Positions 44,428 to 56,988 of a DNA stretch of 64,000 nucleotides are shown piece by piece. A program made the translations under genes and the position numbers. Origin of the DNA: Fasciolopsis buskii (taxonomy: Eukaryota; Platyhelminthes; Trematoda; Plagiorchiida; Fasciolidae); assembly GCA_008360955.1 (NCBI GenBank), contig LUCM01002430.1, forward strand, positions 132,365 through 196,364, written 5' to 3'. Numbering within the stretch: position 1 is the stretch's first letter; each line of letters begins with the position of its first letter. The notes beneath the pieces are model-generated. The model had not been told where the DNA came from. It ran no database searches and saw only the letters and a program-made list of their open reading frames with translations.

Positions 44428-44498
44428 ATAATTCAATTCAATTCAGTTCAGTTCGGGAAACTGCAGTACAGTGCAGTTCATTTCAGTTTAGTTTTCCA
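44428..44498. repeat. TTCAG/TTCAA low-complexity tract
   Basis: Repeated AATTCAATTC and AGTTCAGTTC units, partly interrupted by a short unique core. Confidence 0.7.
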
Positions 44499-47400
44499 TG
44501 GCGTCTGAGTGGAAGATTATTGCATCGTGGATAGAAGATTAATTGGTTTTTTGTTCTTTAGAGGCATTCTTGTTTATCCCATGATACGTGGTAGCATATT
44601 TTATCGTGGGAGCATTATTCAAAAGTTTTATTTTCCCCTACCCTCTGCTTTTTCCCGAAATTCTTTGGTGTGGGGGTTATCTGAGACTATCAATAAAGGT
44701 TAGTATCTGATTGTTGACGAGAACCGTAGAATGAGTAAGTGGAGTCTGTCGGCGAAAAGCGCTGAATGCCTAATGTAAAATGTTGAGACGCGTGATGATT
44801 CTGTATGTGCTGTGAACAACCATGCATGCTTCTTTTCTGCATGCTTCTATCGCTTGATTAGAATACCTGAAACAAAGTAACATGCTTGTGCACGGGCCTA
44901 GCACTTCACTTCCCGTGTTTCTGTCCACAGTGCCAATTAGCCCCGTCTCGTTTTCGCGAATTTGTTCAACATAACTGAACGTTAAGAACGGCCAAGGATT
45001 CGGGCCGTTCAACCCCCCACTTGTCCTGGTTCCAATCCAGGAGCATACGCCTATTACAGGCTTTAACGTTTTGGAAGTTCGCTTTGCGATGAACATTTGA
45101 ACATCGAGAATGATACCTAGATGGCAATCACTAAACCATCAATAGGAGACCAAGTACGTTTTCGACTCACCAAAAATCCAGTCTCTAGACCGAGAATCGA
45201 GTTAACAACAACAATCAACTCACCAAATCAGAACAGACGGCAGTTTTTCGGATAAAATGGCAAAATGCGGTGCACGTCGGAAGCGAACAGCCAAAAAAGG
45301 GCACGTGAATTAAAACTTAGATATCTAAGGTCATAAGAACATGGTTGTGATAACTGCATTGCTCGTGTGTGTATGTTTGCGTTAGGGTCGAATTGTGGAA
45401 TTCCTGTATTGGTCGACCATTAGTCATCGATTCAAACCACCAACCGGTGGACAGAGGTCAACTGTTGACTACAGAGGGAGTTTTCGTGGGAGTGTGAGCG
45501 ACCTGAAAAAACTGGGCCACGAAATCTCGTGAACTAGATATTGTCGAAGATGAGAAATACTGCCGTGTTTTCATCAACTAAGCCTTATCTGGTAAATGTA
45601 TTGTGTCAAATAGCATATCTTGCAAAACAGTAAATTCTTTCCCAAACCAATTCCTCTGACCAGTGCTTTAGTAGATGGGTTGGATCTTATAATAGTATTC
45701 TACAAAATCCTATTCTTAGTTTTTCAGAGAAATGGTAATGAGTATCAAATTACCCGTATTGTCTCTGATACTTCCAAGGGACTATTCGTACTGGAACGGT
45801 GACTAGTGATCGGAACTTACCATTCGGCCAAAAACAGGAGTACCAGATGGAGGAAAAGAATGTATCTCAGTGGAAACCTTTGCAATCGGAACATCGCCGC
45901 AGACTGTACTATAGAGCAAGAAACGGAGTGGATCACACTTGGAGTTTTATACTAAGAGCCACCTGCGTGTATATGAACCTACTAGCCGCGGAACGCTTGA
46001 CAGGGAGGACGGGAGAGAGCAAACGACTGGCTGGGACAGCTTGCCAGTTTCGTTAACTGATAAGAAAGGGAACTGTGTACGTGAACGTAAACAGTTTTCA
46101 CACGCCCCCTTCAATCAGATTAGTTTTACTTTCTGCTCTTCACTTTTCTAAGAAATCACTTTCTTGCTATATGTACTCATGAACGATTGTTCCTGCAAGT
46201 AAAAGTGATGTAAGCAGTGTGTGAACCCTTATACGTTGGTTGTCCACTCGGTTGGAGAAGTTTTTACATGTTTGTCGCGGTACTTCTGGGCCCCCTCGAT
46301 GTTTCCGAAGCGCGTAAACACAAATGATTGGCTTTGTACGTGTATTGCTTTTTAACAGATAAAAAATGCCCAACTAATGCGCGCGGTCTTGCCTCTATTT
46401 CCAACTTCGCCTATTAAGAGACTCGGTATGTTGAATAGATGCTGGACGCAGCCTTTACAGCATAACAGATGTTTTCATCATAGAAACTCAGTAATTTGCT
46501 ATTCGGGCAGGCGACTGTGCAAACGATGGTCCGAATAACTGCATGGTCTAGGAGACAGGCTAGCCATTAATGTTTGCTCTGATTCAAATTGACAGCATTG
46601 CAGCCCGAAGTTCATTCAAGCCTGGCTCTGTATGGTCAAAAATTGTCACCCGACTGGGGATTGGGTTGTATGAGAAATATTTGAGTAAGAATCGTAGTGA
46701 AACCGATGCTTCACAAAGCCCAAAGCTGAAGCTTGACTGTCTGAGTGATTTCGCTTGCATAACTGACCCCAAACAAGTTGGATTCACAGTTTATCATTCA
46801 CAATTGATTAATTTTTTCGAAAAAAGTGGTTGAAAATGGGCTAGATTCCATCGAGCTATTGCGGGTGTTTTGACTGACCTAAGTACGTAAAATGGCTCGA
46901 TTAGCCAGGCATCAATCAGAATGCTCGAACTTACGGTGGACTGCAAAGAAAATTTAAGCACCAAATGAACGACAGTGAACTGGAGAAAGGACGATCGTAC
47001 GAAAGGCATCGGTTGAATCACAAGCATTGCAATCTTTCGTAATTATTCTGTGACTTCCGACTTAATCAGCATGTTGTGCATATTGACACATGGACATAAC
47101 TTTCCTGGACGTATACATTCAGTTTTGTGGTTACTGTTACTAAGCATGTGTATGTGCCGGGAGCTCTTTTGATCAGTCATTCCCATCCTTGTTCGTTCTA
47201 TAGTTGGTGTAACGAAATCTGATTTGAATCATTCAAAGAGGCCACGGATGATGCATTTGTTCAAGTTAACTTGAAAACAGTTCACACATGTGGGCAAGAT
47301 GTGTAATGTGGCTAAACTAAACGGACAGCAAAGTCGAGGTTTTGAAATGAACGACTGAATGATATTTCTGTAGATGGTAAGTGTGAATGCGTAGTTCATG

Positions 47401-48738
47401 ATGAAATCACAATCCAAATTAAATGGCCTGCAACTGAACTGCATTGGGTCCACTGAGATTCACGTGGATACAAAACTGAAATTCTGGGATAGGCCTAAGA
47501 TTTTTACCAGTTTCGCTCTTCAAGCAGAGCATGCAAAGTGTCCGATGAGCATTATTGTGAGTTTCAGACAAACCTCTGGGTTTCGTTTTTAATAACTTTG
47601 CCGTGTCAACGACGTTCAGCTCAAGATTGATGAGCACAGAAGCAGTTTTTTACTGTTCATTCAAATGCGCTGGGAACACTCGACTTCTTGTTTAGGCTAC
47701 TGACAACAAAGGTAGTAGTTTTCATAATCTTCTTGGAAATAATGCCGGCCAAGATCTCCGGGACCTCTATTTTGGTGGAACAAACAACACCTTTATTTCG
47801 CATTTATAAATTTAGAAGTTCTCTTTCTGTGTAAATAATAATTACCTTAAATTTTTGGTATTTTACAAGTGTCCTGGTCGGAGTGAATAAACAACTACAG
47901 GATTGAACTCCTTGGAATAAAGTGGTCATCATGAAAGTAACGAAAATGAAACATTGTCAGGTTGGCATCAGAAGAAACTGTCCCCTTACCACCAAGTGAA
48001 TCACCGTCTATTGCGATTTTATGACTAGTTTTGATCATCGTTTGATCAATACATTCACGAAGGTCGATTGTCTTGTTTCAGTCTGTCGCACTGTATTACC
48101 ATTTTTACATTACACCTATGGTCAGCAATCTACTATTACCATGAATCACAAACAGCTAACCAAAGTGATCTTTTTCTTCTCTTGCAGTCATGGAGTTCAC
48201 CGGATATCAGTTACAACCACCAACAGTTAGCGAGGTACTAGAAAATAGAACGTCAAGAGGCACTACTATGTATGTGCTCATCGCTATCTGCCCCTGATTT
48301 ATCATCCAGCATTTGAACCTTTAACTCCGTTGCGACGTTTACTTCATAGATGGTATTATTCCAGCACTGTCCAGCGTTAGTAGTTAACACAATACTACTA
48401 CGGTCTTCTCGTGGATGTTTGCACAGATAAAAGCGAATTCAGCTCAACTGAAAAAGTTCTCGTTGCCATTAATGGTAGTCCCACAAATAATATATCAGTA
48501 AAAGCCTAAGAAATTTATAAGCCAATCTTTTCTCTTACTGTGGTATGATATAAGACAGGGGAACACTGAAGACACTAAATCTGATTGTGTTGGTCTTGAA
48601 AATCGTGTTCTGACCGTCACTTATATCAAGTTTGAAGAGACCTGTATTCTTAGTGAGGCAGCGCTCTAAGCGACCTTTAGTGGGGAAGAGGATATTTACC
48701 GGTAAACTGGAACTATTTTCTTTGTAAGACATCCTGGA

Positions 48739-48846
48739 TCATCTGATTTCTGTTGTTACGCCCGCGTAATCCCAAAGAAAGAAATCAAGTGGAATCAGGT
48801 CCGGCGAACACGGTGACCAGGCCACGGCCCCCTCCACACAGTTCAT
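48739..48846 (-). pseudogene. Remnant of a DDE transposase (mariner-like, D-D-E C-terminal signature)
   Basis: Minus-strand translation gives VAWSPCSPDLIPLDFFLW, which matches the WPPRSPDLTPLDFFLWG signature typical of transposases related to the Tc1/mariner superfamily, where the block contains or precedes the last catalytic acidic region. Only about 36 codons remain, bounded by stops. A neighbouring minus-strand fragment (48865-48939) reads GFVKDLYLP in the same frame but upstream of this signature, whereas such a segment normally follows it, so the copy appears rearranged. No terminal inverted repeats were located. Non-functional. Confidence 0.55.
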
Positions 48847-48939
48847 TGCAACAAGATTGTTCTACTTTTCAGGCCAACTGGTTGCAGCAACTGAGATGTG
48901 TATTGGTACCCCATCAGGCAGATACAGGTCCTTGACAAA

Positions 48940-50880
48940 ACCCCTAAACTGAAGGTTTGGTTTAGTCACAGAGTTCTCTTGAACATCGTTAAGTGATTAG
49001 TAAGATTCATCATGTTAGGCGAGTGACAACAATGAAATCCATACAACATATTCATCTTCATATTTGCTTGATGACTGTTTTCGTAGGGGATGATCCTTTT
49101 TTGGTGTCATCTCTTCTCCTTGTCGGCAGCATTTCGCGTTATGCAATAAGACTTGGTTTTCCCCAAAAAAATGATCTTCTTTCTTATTGTGAGCTGGAGG
49201 AGCAGCCGGTTTGTGAATCAATCATGGAAACTCAGTCGGTTTATTGTGCCGATTGGGACAAAGTCGGTCTGGATCTACACTCCACGTTAGCCCCCTGTCT
49301 CCATGGCACATCGGGATCACTTTTCAACAAAAGCTCATGGTGCCAAAACCTTCGGCCAGCCGTTGTTGGGGTCAGTTTCGCCTTGGGATTTGCTACAGAT
49401 GGACTGTGATACTTTTCCATCACTCCGCTGGTCCTTTCCGCTTCGTGTATAGCCGACCAGCGCATCACGAGGTAGTTTCATGATGCCTGAGTTTTACTTT
49501 CATTTGGAGCGCAGGAGTAAGCACTGCACACAAGCGCAAAAACGCGTCGATATCCCAGAGTGACTCATTTAATCGGCATTATTGTATCAATCACAAATAT
49601 ATCCATTGATTCTGAAGTTTGCTACCCAAGTTTTGGAGTTTCTTGCTGAAACAGCTTCCATATGTGATCAGATCGATTAGCTGCGAGACGGACTACGATC
49701 ACCGGGCCATGAGCCAGTCCTATTGCGAGCGAAGACCGGAGTGCCAACTGTAAGTAAAGTGAACATGTTAGCTTACGTGTGCGGGTTTGTGAGCGTATCT
49801 TAGTTGTACGGACAGGTAGGCCTATTAGGCTGTTGGTTGTCATGGCCGCTGGTGAATGGTTTCTTAGAAAACAAGAGTGAAACGTTCACGTCTAAATAGA
49901 AGCGTAAGTCGGTCGAATTGCAGTCACATTCAACACGTCATCGCCTAGTCTGCTAATCCTCTGTCTCAGCTGGAAAAAGTGTTGTTTGTTTGGACTAGAA
50001 AGGGTACCAAAAATATTTGCGGTAGGCGTTGCTCTTCAGGAACCTCGCGGAGGCTACTCTTTTCGCTGTAAGTAGTCCAAGTAGAAATTTGTGTTCTCAC
50101 CGTTCAAATTTTATTTAAGTTGCACCCCTTATTCTTGAGGGCATTGCGTACGTGAAATTAGGAAACTAAAAATAAGTGAATTATTTCTCTTGTTGGTGCC
50201 AAATTTTCATGTCAGTAATCGCAAGTTCACTCGCGCACATTAATACGATCCACGGAAGCAAAGAAATGCGTAAAGGATGGGGTAAATAGATCAACCGGGC
50301 GACCAGAACATTGCGCGTGTGGGCGTTAAATGTGATAAGGGGATAATTATCAATCAGGGATTGGTTAAAATCGATCTTGTGCAAACGAGGGTTGTCTGAA
50401 ACGATGAGTGATTGAGTAATACCGAACGGGATGAATTCATGGTTCAATCACTAAGGAAACCGCAAAACAACCAGACGCATTATTTTATTTAAAAGAGCGA
50501 AATAAACCGGTGGTCATCTATTCGTATTTATCGGTATTATTAAAATGAATATAGCGTGGCAACTTCGAAAGAACTGATTAAAATCTAACGTGAAGGGTAG
50601 TTGGCGCTGCCAGGATTGGAGCCCAAGTATGGGCGTAAACACATTCTCTGCATCGTATGATCTTCAGTGGCAAGTTTGAAGGTCTTTGGTTACTCATCAT
50701 GTGATATCAACGCTCAGCCTACCACGCTGAGACCACCGAAGCGCTGTACTGCAGTTTAATTCTTTTTTGGAATCCGTAGCAGTGCATACCCACAGCGAAA
50801 GAATTGATATCACACGATAGAAAATTTCATAACTCAAATAGCCAAATTCAGTAGACCACATTCGTGTCTATTTTTGTACT
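48940..50880. other. Intergenic stretch, no gene recognised
   Basis: An open frame of 138 codons (48993-49409, plus) overlaps antisense frames and was not recognised. Being next to the transposase remnant, it may be part of old mobile DNA. Confidence 0.45.
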
Positions 50881-50883
50881 TGG

Positions 50884-51170
50884 GGAACCTGTAGAGAAGT
50901 CATCTATGAATGGGGGTCGACTGCTGTGCGTTAGCAGCCTGTGGCTATGCAAATCAGTGACGGATAGGTGCAATATCATGTGGTGAGCCTTCCCGGTGGC
51001 TTAATGGGTAAGGCTTTTTACTCAAAATCGTTCGTCCCGGGTTCGCGTCCCATTTTGGGCACAGCGATATGCACTAATGATGATTTCTAAGAAACATGAA
51101 GCAGTCGTACTGAGCTTCCATAATTTCCTAATGGTGAGTTGATCGACGAGATCACATGATGAATAGTTTT
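50884..51170 (+). mobile_element. tRNA-derived SINE-like repeat, copy 2
   Basis: Homologous to 29640-29905 plus the 29495-29578 tail. The tRNA-like part at 50988-51062 has a good A box (TGGCTTAATGGG) and a B box (GGTTCGCGTCCC). It is followed by ATGCACTAATGATGATT and a tail ending near GAGATCACATGATGAA. The family thus appears to be about 290 bp: leader, tRNA-like segment, trailer. No poly(A) tail is evident. Confidence 0.65.
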
Positions 51171-51467
51171 GTAAATCATGGAATATCCCACCCCAAATTA
51201 GCTGAAAACACTATATTCATCAAGGTAATCGCTTCCATTATTTGCGTGTGGACAACAGAATTTTCGAATGAATCAAGTACCTTTGCATTTATATGCTTTT
51301 TTTTACTTCCTTTAGTAACAAAACTACGGGAAATGGGTCACGGTTAGCACGTGACTGGCAAGTGGGAAAGTTCACTAGTGATGGAAGCAATTGAACACGT
51401 GATCGTATGGGTGAAATGCCGGACTATCGACCGCTTGATTTTGGAATCTACCTGTTTGAATTTGCAG

Positions 51468-51601
51468 GCACTTTCGGATTTTCGATACCTCTTGGCAATT
51501 TTCACGAATTGATAAGAACCGAATGTGAAAAGTCGCAGTTTTCCATAGGGATTCGTGCGAAATTTGAGGTGGCCGTAGGGGATAAGGCACTAACTGCCCC
51601 G
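51468..51601 (+). other. Splice-flanked open block, possible exon of an unrecognised gene
   Basis: Preceded by GAATTTGCAG and followed by GTAACT. The open frame reads FGFSIPLGNFHELIRTECEK and then continues FSIGIRAKFEVAVGD. No domain recognised; the pyrimidine tract before the acceptor is weak. Confidence 0.2.
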
Positions 51602-52230
51602 GTAACTTAATGAAAAGCTTACACATTGCATGGCGTGACCTCAAAGTTGGTAAAGCATACATGGTTTAAGTCAGAGGGTGTGACGACCTCTGTTATCGAT
51701 TTTCCATATTTGGAATCTTAATGGTCTTCGCAAAAGACTCACCTAATTCAGATCCATCTTAATGTAATGAAACAACAAAAAACTGTTCTTCGTTCGTTGT
51801 AAACACCATGTGACTAAAGTGTGTTGGAACTCCTGTTCTAGGAATTCACTGGTTGCCCATATAAATGAGAATTCCGGCAATTTCATCTGCTGGCTGTTAT
51901 CGATCAGTACTATGGAAGTGGACGGCCTTGTCATGAGTAGTTTACCTTACTTGATCCTTGAACTCAAATCTGCATGAACGATCCCCGGAAATCGAATAGT
52001 TCTCACTGGTGGTCGGGCAACGAATACAAGTAGCACGCAGAAGACGAATCGGCTAATAGCCCTACTATTGCCGAGGCAGAATACAAACTGAGAACCGATT
52101 TGCATGGCTTCGAGTCACACAAATAATTAAAGGCATCTAGTTATCATTAAATGTCTTGTTCGTCGAATGATCTTCCAATCCCAATATTTTAGTCTTATTT
52201 TCATAAAAGAACCTGTAGTACGTTTACGCC
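51602..52230. other. Intergenic stretch, nothing identified
   Basis: No open frame or repeat of note. Confidence 0.5.
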
Positions 52231-52411
52231 CAAGTCAGGTGATGCAGTCCGGTACGGCTTCAAGCCAGCTTGCGTAGACAAATGACCAATGGGAACCGTG
52301 TCGACAATTGGTTGTGAAATCCAGACATTCCGCGGAGGTCATCGGGCGGAAATTATTCCACCAGTCGGAATATTTCCAATTTTGTATATAAATCCATGAG
52401 TTGTAAATAGA
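52231..52411 (+). repeat. Left member of a ~180 bp inverted repeat pair
   Basis: Reverse-complementary to 53590-53770. The best-conserved core, CCAATGGGAACCGTGTCGAC through CATTCCGCGGAGGTCAT, is identical in both; overall identity over the inner 130 bp is high by eye, with lower similarity outward. Either two oppositely inserted copies of a short element or long terminal inverted repeats of a 1.5-kb non-autonomous DNA transposon. Confidence 0.8.
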
Positions 52412-53135
52412 AGTCGGACTTACTCTTTTTCAGCTCTTGTCTTTTTGTTGACTTCATTGGGTCGAAGCCACGTCCGTACCTACTGGTAACTCACACCCTC
52501 TCATCACCGCAACTGATCGAGTTCCATCTGGTAACTACGAGGCTAAATACCACAGAAACTTTTGTCCAGATCCACCTCTGGTCATACCAATAAATGATCA
52601 GCAGTGATAATGAATCAGCCATTCCCACGACTGACATCCATATGTTGATTTTATAGGCACACATCACTCCGAATATCTCCTAAAGGAAAAAAACAATAGA
52701 TCCGTAGGAATAGCAGCTGACTACGACAGCTGCAGCCTAGTCATTTGTTTATTTATAATGCGAGTCATCTATTGGAACAAACTTGACATGGTTTCTTCAG
52801 TAATAGATGAGTAAATACCTGATTATCTTATAGTCAAGAATGTCCCGGTTTCTCGTTGGCCAACCCTCTATTTTCCACTTCTGTTCTTTATTGCGCCACT
52901 TTTGCTGTTAAAATCAATCAACTCTAGTGAAGTGAATTCAACGTAAACAGCCCTTTGCGAGTCCGAACGAGGACGCTAAAAATGTACAGTTTGTTCTGCT
53001 TGGCCATACAGTGAAGTCTGTCCCGGAAAAGTTGCACACCGTGTTTTCTTAACAAATTCCTTCCGGGAAATGTGATTCAGTTTACTCAACCGCTCTTTTT
53101 ATTTACTCGTCAAATACTGCCATCAGTGTGATATT

Positions 53136-53256
53136 ACTACCACTACTACTAATATTGGCACTGTTATATTTCTTACTTCTTACATTTATGACAATAATAA
53201 TAACGGCAATACTAAAGGTAATAATATTAGTAGTAGTAGTAATGGTAATACTGATG
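53136..53256. repeat. Imperfect trinucleotide-rich tract (ACT/AAT/AGT)
   Basis: CTACCACTACTACTAATA on one side and TTAGTAGTAGTAGTAATG on the other, making a loose inverted arrangement. Confidence 0.75.
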
Positions 53257-53589
53257 TACTATTAACCACAGCTCTCAAATGGCTGAAGCCATACTTTCTG
53301 GCTAAATATTAATATAATGTAGGATTAAGCTTTTTACCAATCGGGGGATTATCTTACCGGCTGGTAAATATTTGTGACTGCCATTAGCCTTTCGTTCTCT
53401 GAGTTTCTACAATCTCGTGTTTCCTGCGTGTATTTGTAGCATTTGAATTTGAAACTACTGAATGAAATTTCGTCAGTTACAGAAACGAACGAACATGGAT
53501 TACCAGTAGGTAGTGAATTGGTTTCAACCGAAGTCATGCAAAGGAAGACACAACGAGAAGATCAAAACAGTTAGGAAGCCTGTTCGAGT

Positions 53590-53770
53590 TAAATTTACAG
53601 CTCATGAATTTCTGTGCAATGTCGAAAATATCCCGATTGGTAGAATACTTTCTGCCCAATGACCTCCGCGGAATGTCTGGATTTCACAACCAATTGTCGA
53701 CACGGTTCCCATTGGTTATTTGTCTACGCAGGCCAGCTTGAAGCCATACCGGACTGCATCACGTAACTTG
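53590..53770 (-). repeat. Right member of the ~180 bp inverted repeat pair
   Basis: Reverse complement of 52231-52411. The intervening 1.2 kb (52412-53589) has no transposase and contains an ATT/AGT trinucleotide-rich tract near 53136-53250. Confidence 0.8.
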
Positions 53771-55890
53771 TACGTAAAAACACCAAATTAATGTTTCGAA
53801 TTTGCCTCCTACCACATTGTTGATTTTCGCAAGGCAAAGCCAGCCTACGTGAATACCGATTATATTTGGAGGAACAACTTTCGACTTAGGAGTTAGCTTT
53901 TTATTTTGTTCACAAAAGCGAGAACGAATAAGATGACTTTTGCAAAGTATGCAGAGGCGATGGAGGAAACATTTGTCGTGCTGCAAAGCGCCGTGTTGAG
54001 AAGAAAATGAAGCCCACATTTTTGATTTGTGTATACCTTTCAAATAACTATTATGTTACCGTTACAAGAACCACTTATATCTTTGATTGGTTGTGCGACG
54101 GTACTGGGGTCGCACATGAAAGCATCAAAGGTAAGGATGGCTTGCTTGTAGTTACCCGTCCATTCCAAAGTTTAATGGTGAACGGTCCATAGTTCGTGAA
54201 TAGACGTAATTAGTGCCCGCTCTCCAAAAATGAGATGGGTTGATGAGATTTCTAATGGCCTTTTTCACTGAGCTTCCAATTATTCTGAAGTGTGTGTTAT
54301 TAGTTGTGAATGATATAATGTTAATAACGCAGCGTTGTTGGTAGATGTAATACGCCAACATTTCGATTACCGTGGGTAGTCTTTCTCAAGGCAAGTTTTA
54401 CAATCAAAAACAAAAAAAATAAAACTGTTGATTTGGCTCATCTCTGGATGGGAAGTTCACTGTGGTAAAGAAAGTGACCTTGTGAAGACTTCTATTATTG
54501 AGGTGCCACATTTGTGAGTTTTGATTATATTTACTATATATATATATATTACAAATAGTATTTGGATGAGTGAACAGAATTCCTCCGAAAGCACACGACT
54601 GGTCTTCCAGTTACTGCCGCTTGTTCGGCATGCGTGCCCGGCACTCTGTTACCTAAACATCCTTATACTTGCACACTCCGAACTGGTGCGTCTCACCAGG
54701 ATCTAATTTATAGCCTTAAGTGTGTGTATGGAAGCTCTTTGTTGAGGAGTACACATAAGAACCACAATTGTGATTCGTTGGTAATTCTTTGTCGGCTAAA
54801 CCGGGAAATCCTTAGGAACGAGAGCGGATTCCTACCAGAATATATTTATCTGTGACTAGTATATACACGTTTACATATGAACTCGGATCTCATAGATTTT
54901 GTTTATTTGGACTGGCCGTAGCTAAGGTTTTAGTTTCCATGACGCTCACGTCCCTGAGCTTGATGCTTGACCTGCGAACCTGCCATTGGCAATTGGGGCC
55001 ATATAGTCAGTTCGTTCCGGTGACATTACTCTTTTGATTCACCAGTACACAAAGTGGTTTAACACAATCTGGACTGGCAGGCATTACAGCTTTCTAAATA
55101 TCGTATGGGTTTGGCGTTGCCCTGTGTTCCTATCTGTTGCACAAGTAATCCGTTGGCCCAGCAGAAACATCGGAATAGAACATTTAACACACGGATGATT
55201 AGGCAACTTTATCCGTCCCCGGAGTCGATTAACCTCATAATCAAGCGGATATCTCATTGTCATTGCTCGCAATTCATCCAGGGAATGGAGAATGTTGCAT
55301 TTCCTGTACCTTTCGTACGGTGATGCTTTACCTATGAGGTTGGAGGAGATTTGATCCACTTTTAATTTAATTCGAACATGGGCTGAAGTGTTATGATGTC
55401 GAGTACATTTTTGTTCGTGCTCCAAATTTCTCCAAAGTCTTTGATTTTTGTTTTCTGATCTAGGAAACTTACACAGTCAACTTCCGAATATCTATCTCCA
55501 AAACTCGATGAAAGATTATTTTGCTTTGACCAAATTTGGACAAAGATGTATTAACAGTTAATCATGCGCAATAAGTCCGGGGTTACCAAGCCTATGGAGT
55601 CGCCGGTTGTCGTAACCGTGACAACCAGGATTAATATTTTCCATAATCCTTACTTGGAATCTATGGGTCGTGTTCAGTCTAGTTCCATTGTAAAACTGTG
55701 AAAAACAAGGTAGACTACTACACTGAGTCGAAAAAAAGTAAGTTTTGTTTCTGGATCTGTAACGTGTAATTTTAGGACTCCCAAATATTTTCACTTTCAC
55801 ATTCACAGTCAAAGTCTGGGGATGTCGTAAGTAGTGACTAGATCTACGAATTTGTTTGTGAAACGCTTGTGATTGATTGTGTTCTGCAAG
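53771..55890. other. Intergenic stretch, no gene recognised
   Basis: Contains a short TA tract near 54534-54549. The open frame ending at 54131 with AAAG/GTAAGG has no recognised content. The minus open frame 55084-55425 overlaps a plus frame and is not interpreted. Confidence 0.45.
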
Positions 55891-56186
55891 TTGACGACAG
55901 AACGAGGGAGGAAATCAAGTACCGACCGGTGGGACAAGAGACGTACATACCAAATGTGTACAAAATGGAGGCCAGTCTCGATCTGAAGGTCTATGAGCTA
56001 TTGAATCAGAACGATTTGCAGCTACTACATTGGATAGTGCGCCGTTGGGCCACCAATTTTGGAGTGACCGTAAATGCTCAATGCACCTATCGGAATATCG
56101 AAGATAATAGGGTAGACTGTCTGATCCGATTCGATGGTGTTCGGACATCAACAGGACCTTTTGACTTAGGAAAAAGATCTATTTAG
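55891..56186 (+). other. Open block after an acceptor-like site, possible terminal exon
   Basis: After TGTGTTCTGCAAG the frame reads VDDRTREEIKYRPVGQET and continues to LLHWIVRRWATNFGVTV and RVDCLIRFDGV before a stop. The residue composition is balanced and charged, unlike the biased translations of neighbouring random frames. No homologue recognised. A chance open frame remains quite possible. Confidence 0.25.
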
Positions 56187-56890
56187 AACGGGGATAGCAT
56201 GTTTCGCACAGAATTTTGATGATGAATAGTGCTATCTAGTCTGATTGGATGGGCCAGCAGAAAAGGGAAAGTAAATAAAAGCGTTATGAAATGTACGTCA
56301 GTGAAATTGTGACCAAGAAGAAAACACCTCACTATGAATTTGTTTGTAGGAAGCCCTTTCAAAATGAACCAGGGCATTTTTGTACTTGAAGTAATAAATC
56401 TTTTCAAATAATCCTAAGGGATGTAGAAGGAAGTATATGAAGAAGAAACAAATCACCCAAAATGTCCACCATCTCGTGGAGAAGAACCTTAGTGAATAAA
56501 GCTAATCAATATCGATGAAGAACATTCAAAGGAAAGTTTCCGTCTGGTATTCGCACAAAGCTACTATTCCAAGTAATCCAGCTGTCCGTGATCTAAGTTT
56601 GGGTGGCAAAACCGCATATAAATTTCCCCATTTGATCCCAGGTTACAGGCGCCTCACGAGACCTTTATAGGTACCACACTGTTTTATGTCGATGAGTGGC
56701 AAGGGTAAATCGGGCTTATTAGCATTTCACCAAAATTTATATTTTTTTCGTTCTAATAAATTAGTCAAAGAAGGACATGATTTTTTATCTTACCCAATTC
56801 TTTTATTTTTCCATCTTTTACTTTCTCTTATTAATGAAATAACAGTGTACATCATTTTTCAGGAAGGGGCCGCGGCCAATAGAGGGCTGT
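56187..56890. other. Intergenic stretch, nothing identified
   Basis: No convincing open frame or repeat. Confidence 0.5.
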
Positions 56891-56904
56891 CAGGTGGGGA
56901 AGTT

Positions 56905-56988
56905 GACCAGTAATGGGAGGATTCGATCCCGCCAACTTCACTTCCATACACCACGACCTTATCCGCTTGGCCACCGCCGGACCTCGCA
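56905..56988 (-). repeat. tRNA-like sequence (SINE head or tRNA pseudogene), minus strand
   Basis: Reading the minus strand, an A box TGGCCAAGCGG (56963-56973) is followed about 33 bp later by a B-box-like GGGATCGAATCC (56919-56930), with GATAAGG after the A box as in serine-type tRNAs. Acceptor and T stems do not pair well, so it is unlikely to be a working tRNA gene. Confidence 0.45.

Larger units (their letters stand above)
42391..48738. other. Intergenic stretch, no gene recognised
   Basis: Apart from the simple repeats listed separately, it holds only short open frames. Two have splice-like edges: 45735-45801 (after TTAGTTTTTCAG, ending at GTGACT) and 47392-47553 (ending at GTGAGT). Their translations match nothing I know, and I do not call them genes. 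Confidence 0.45.
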
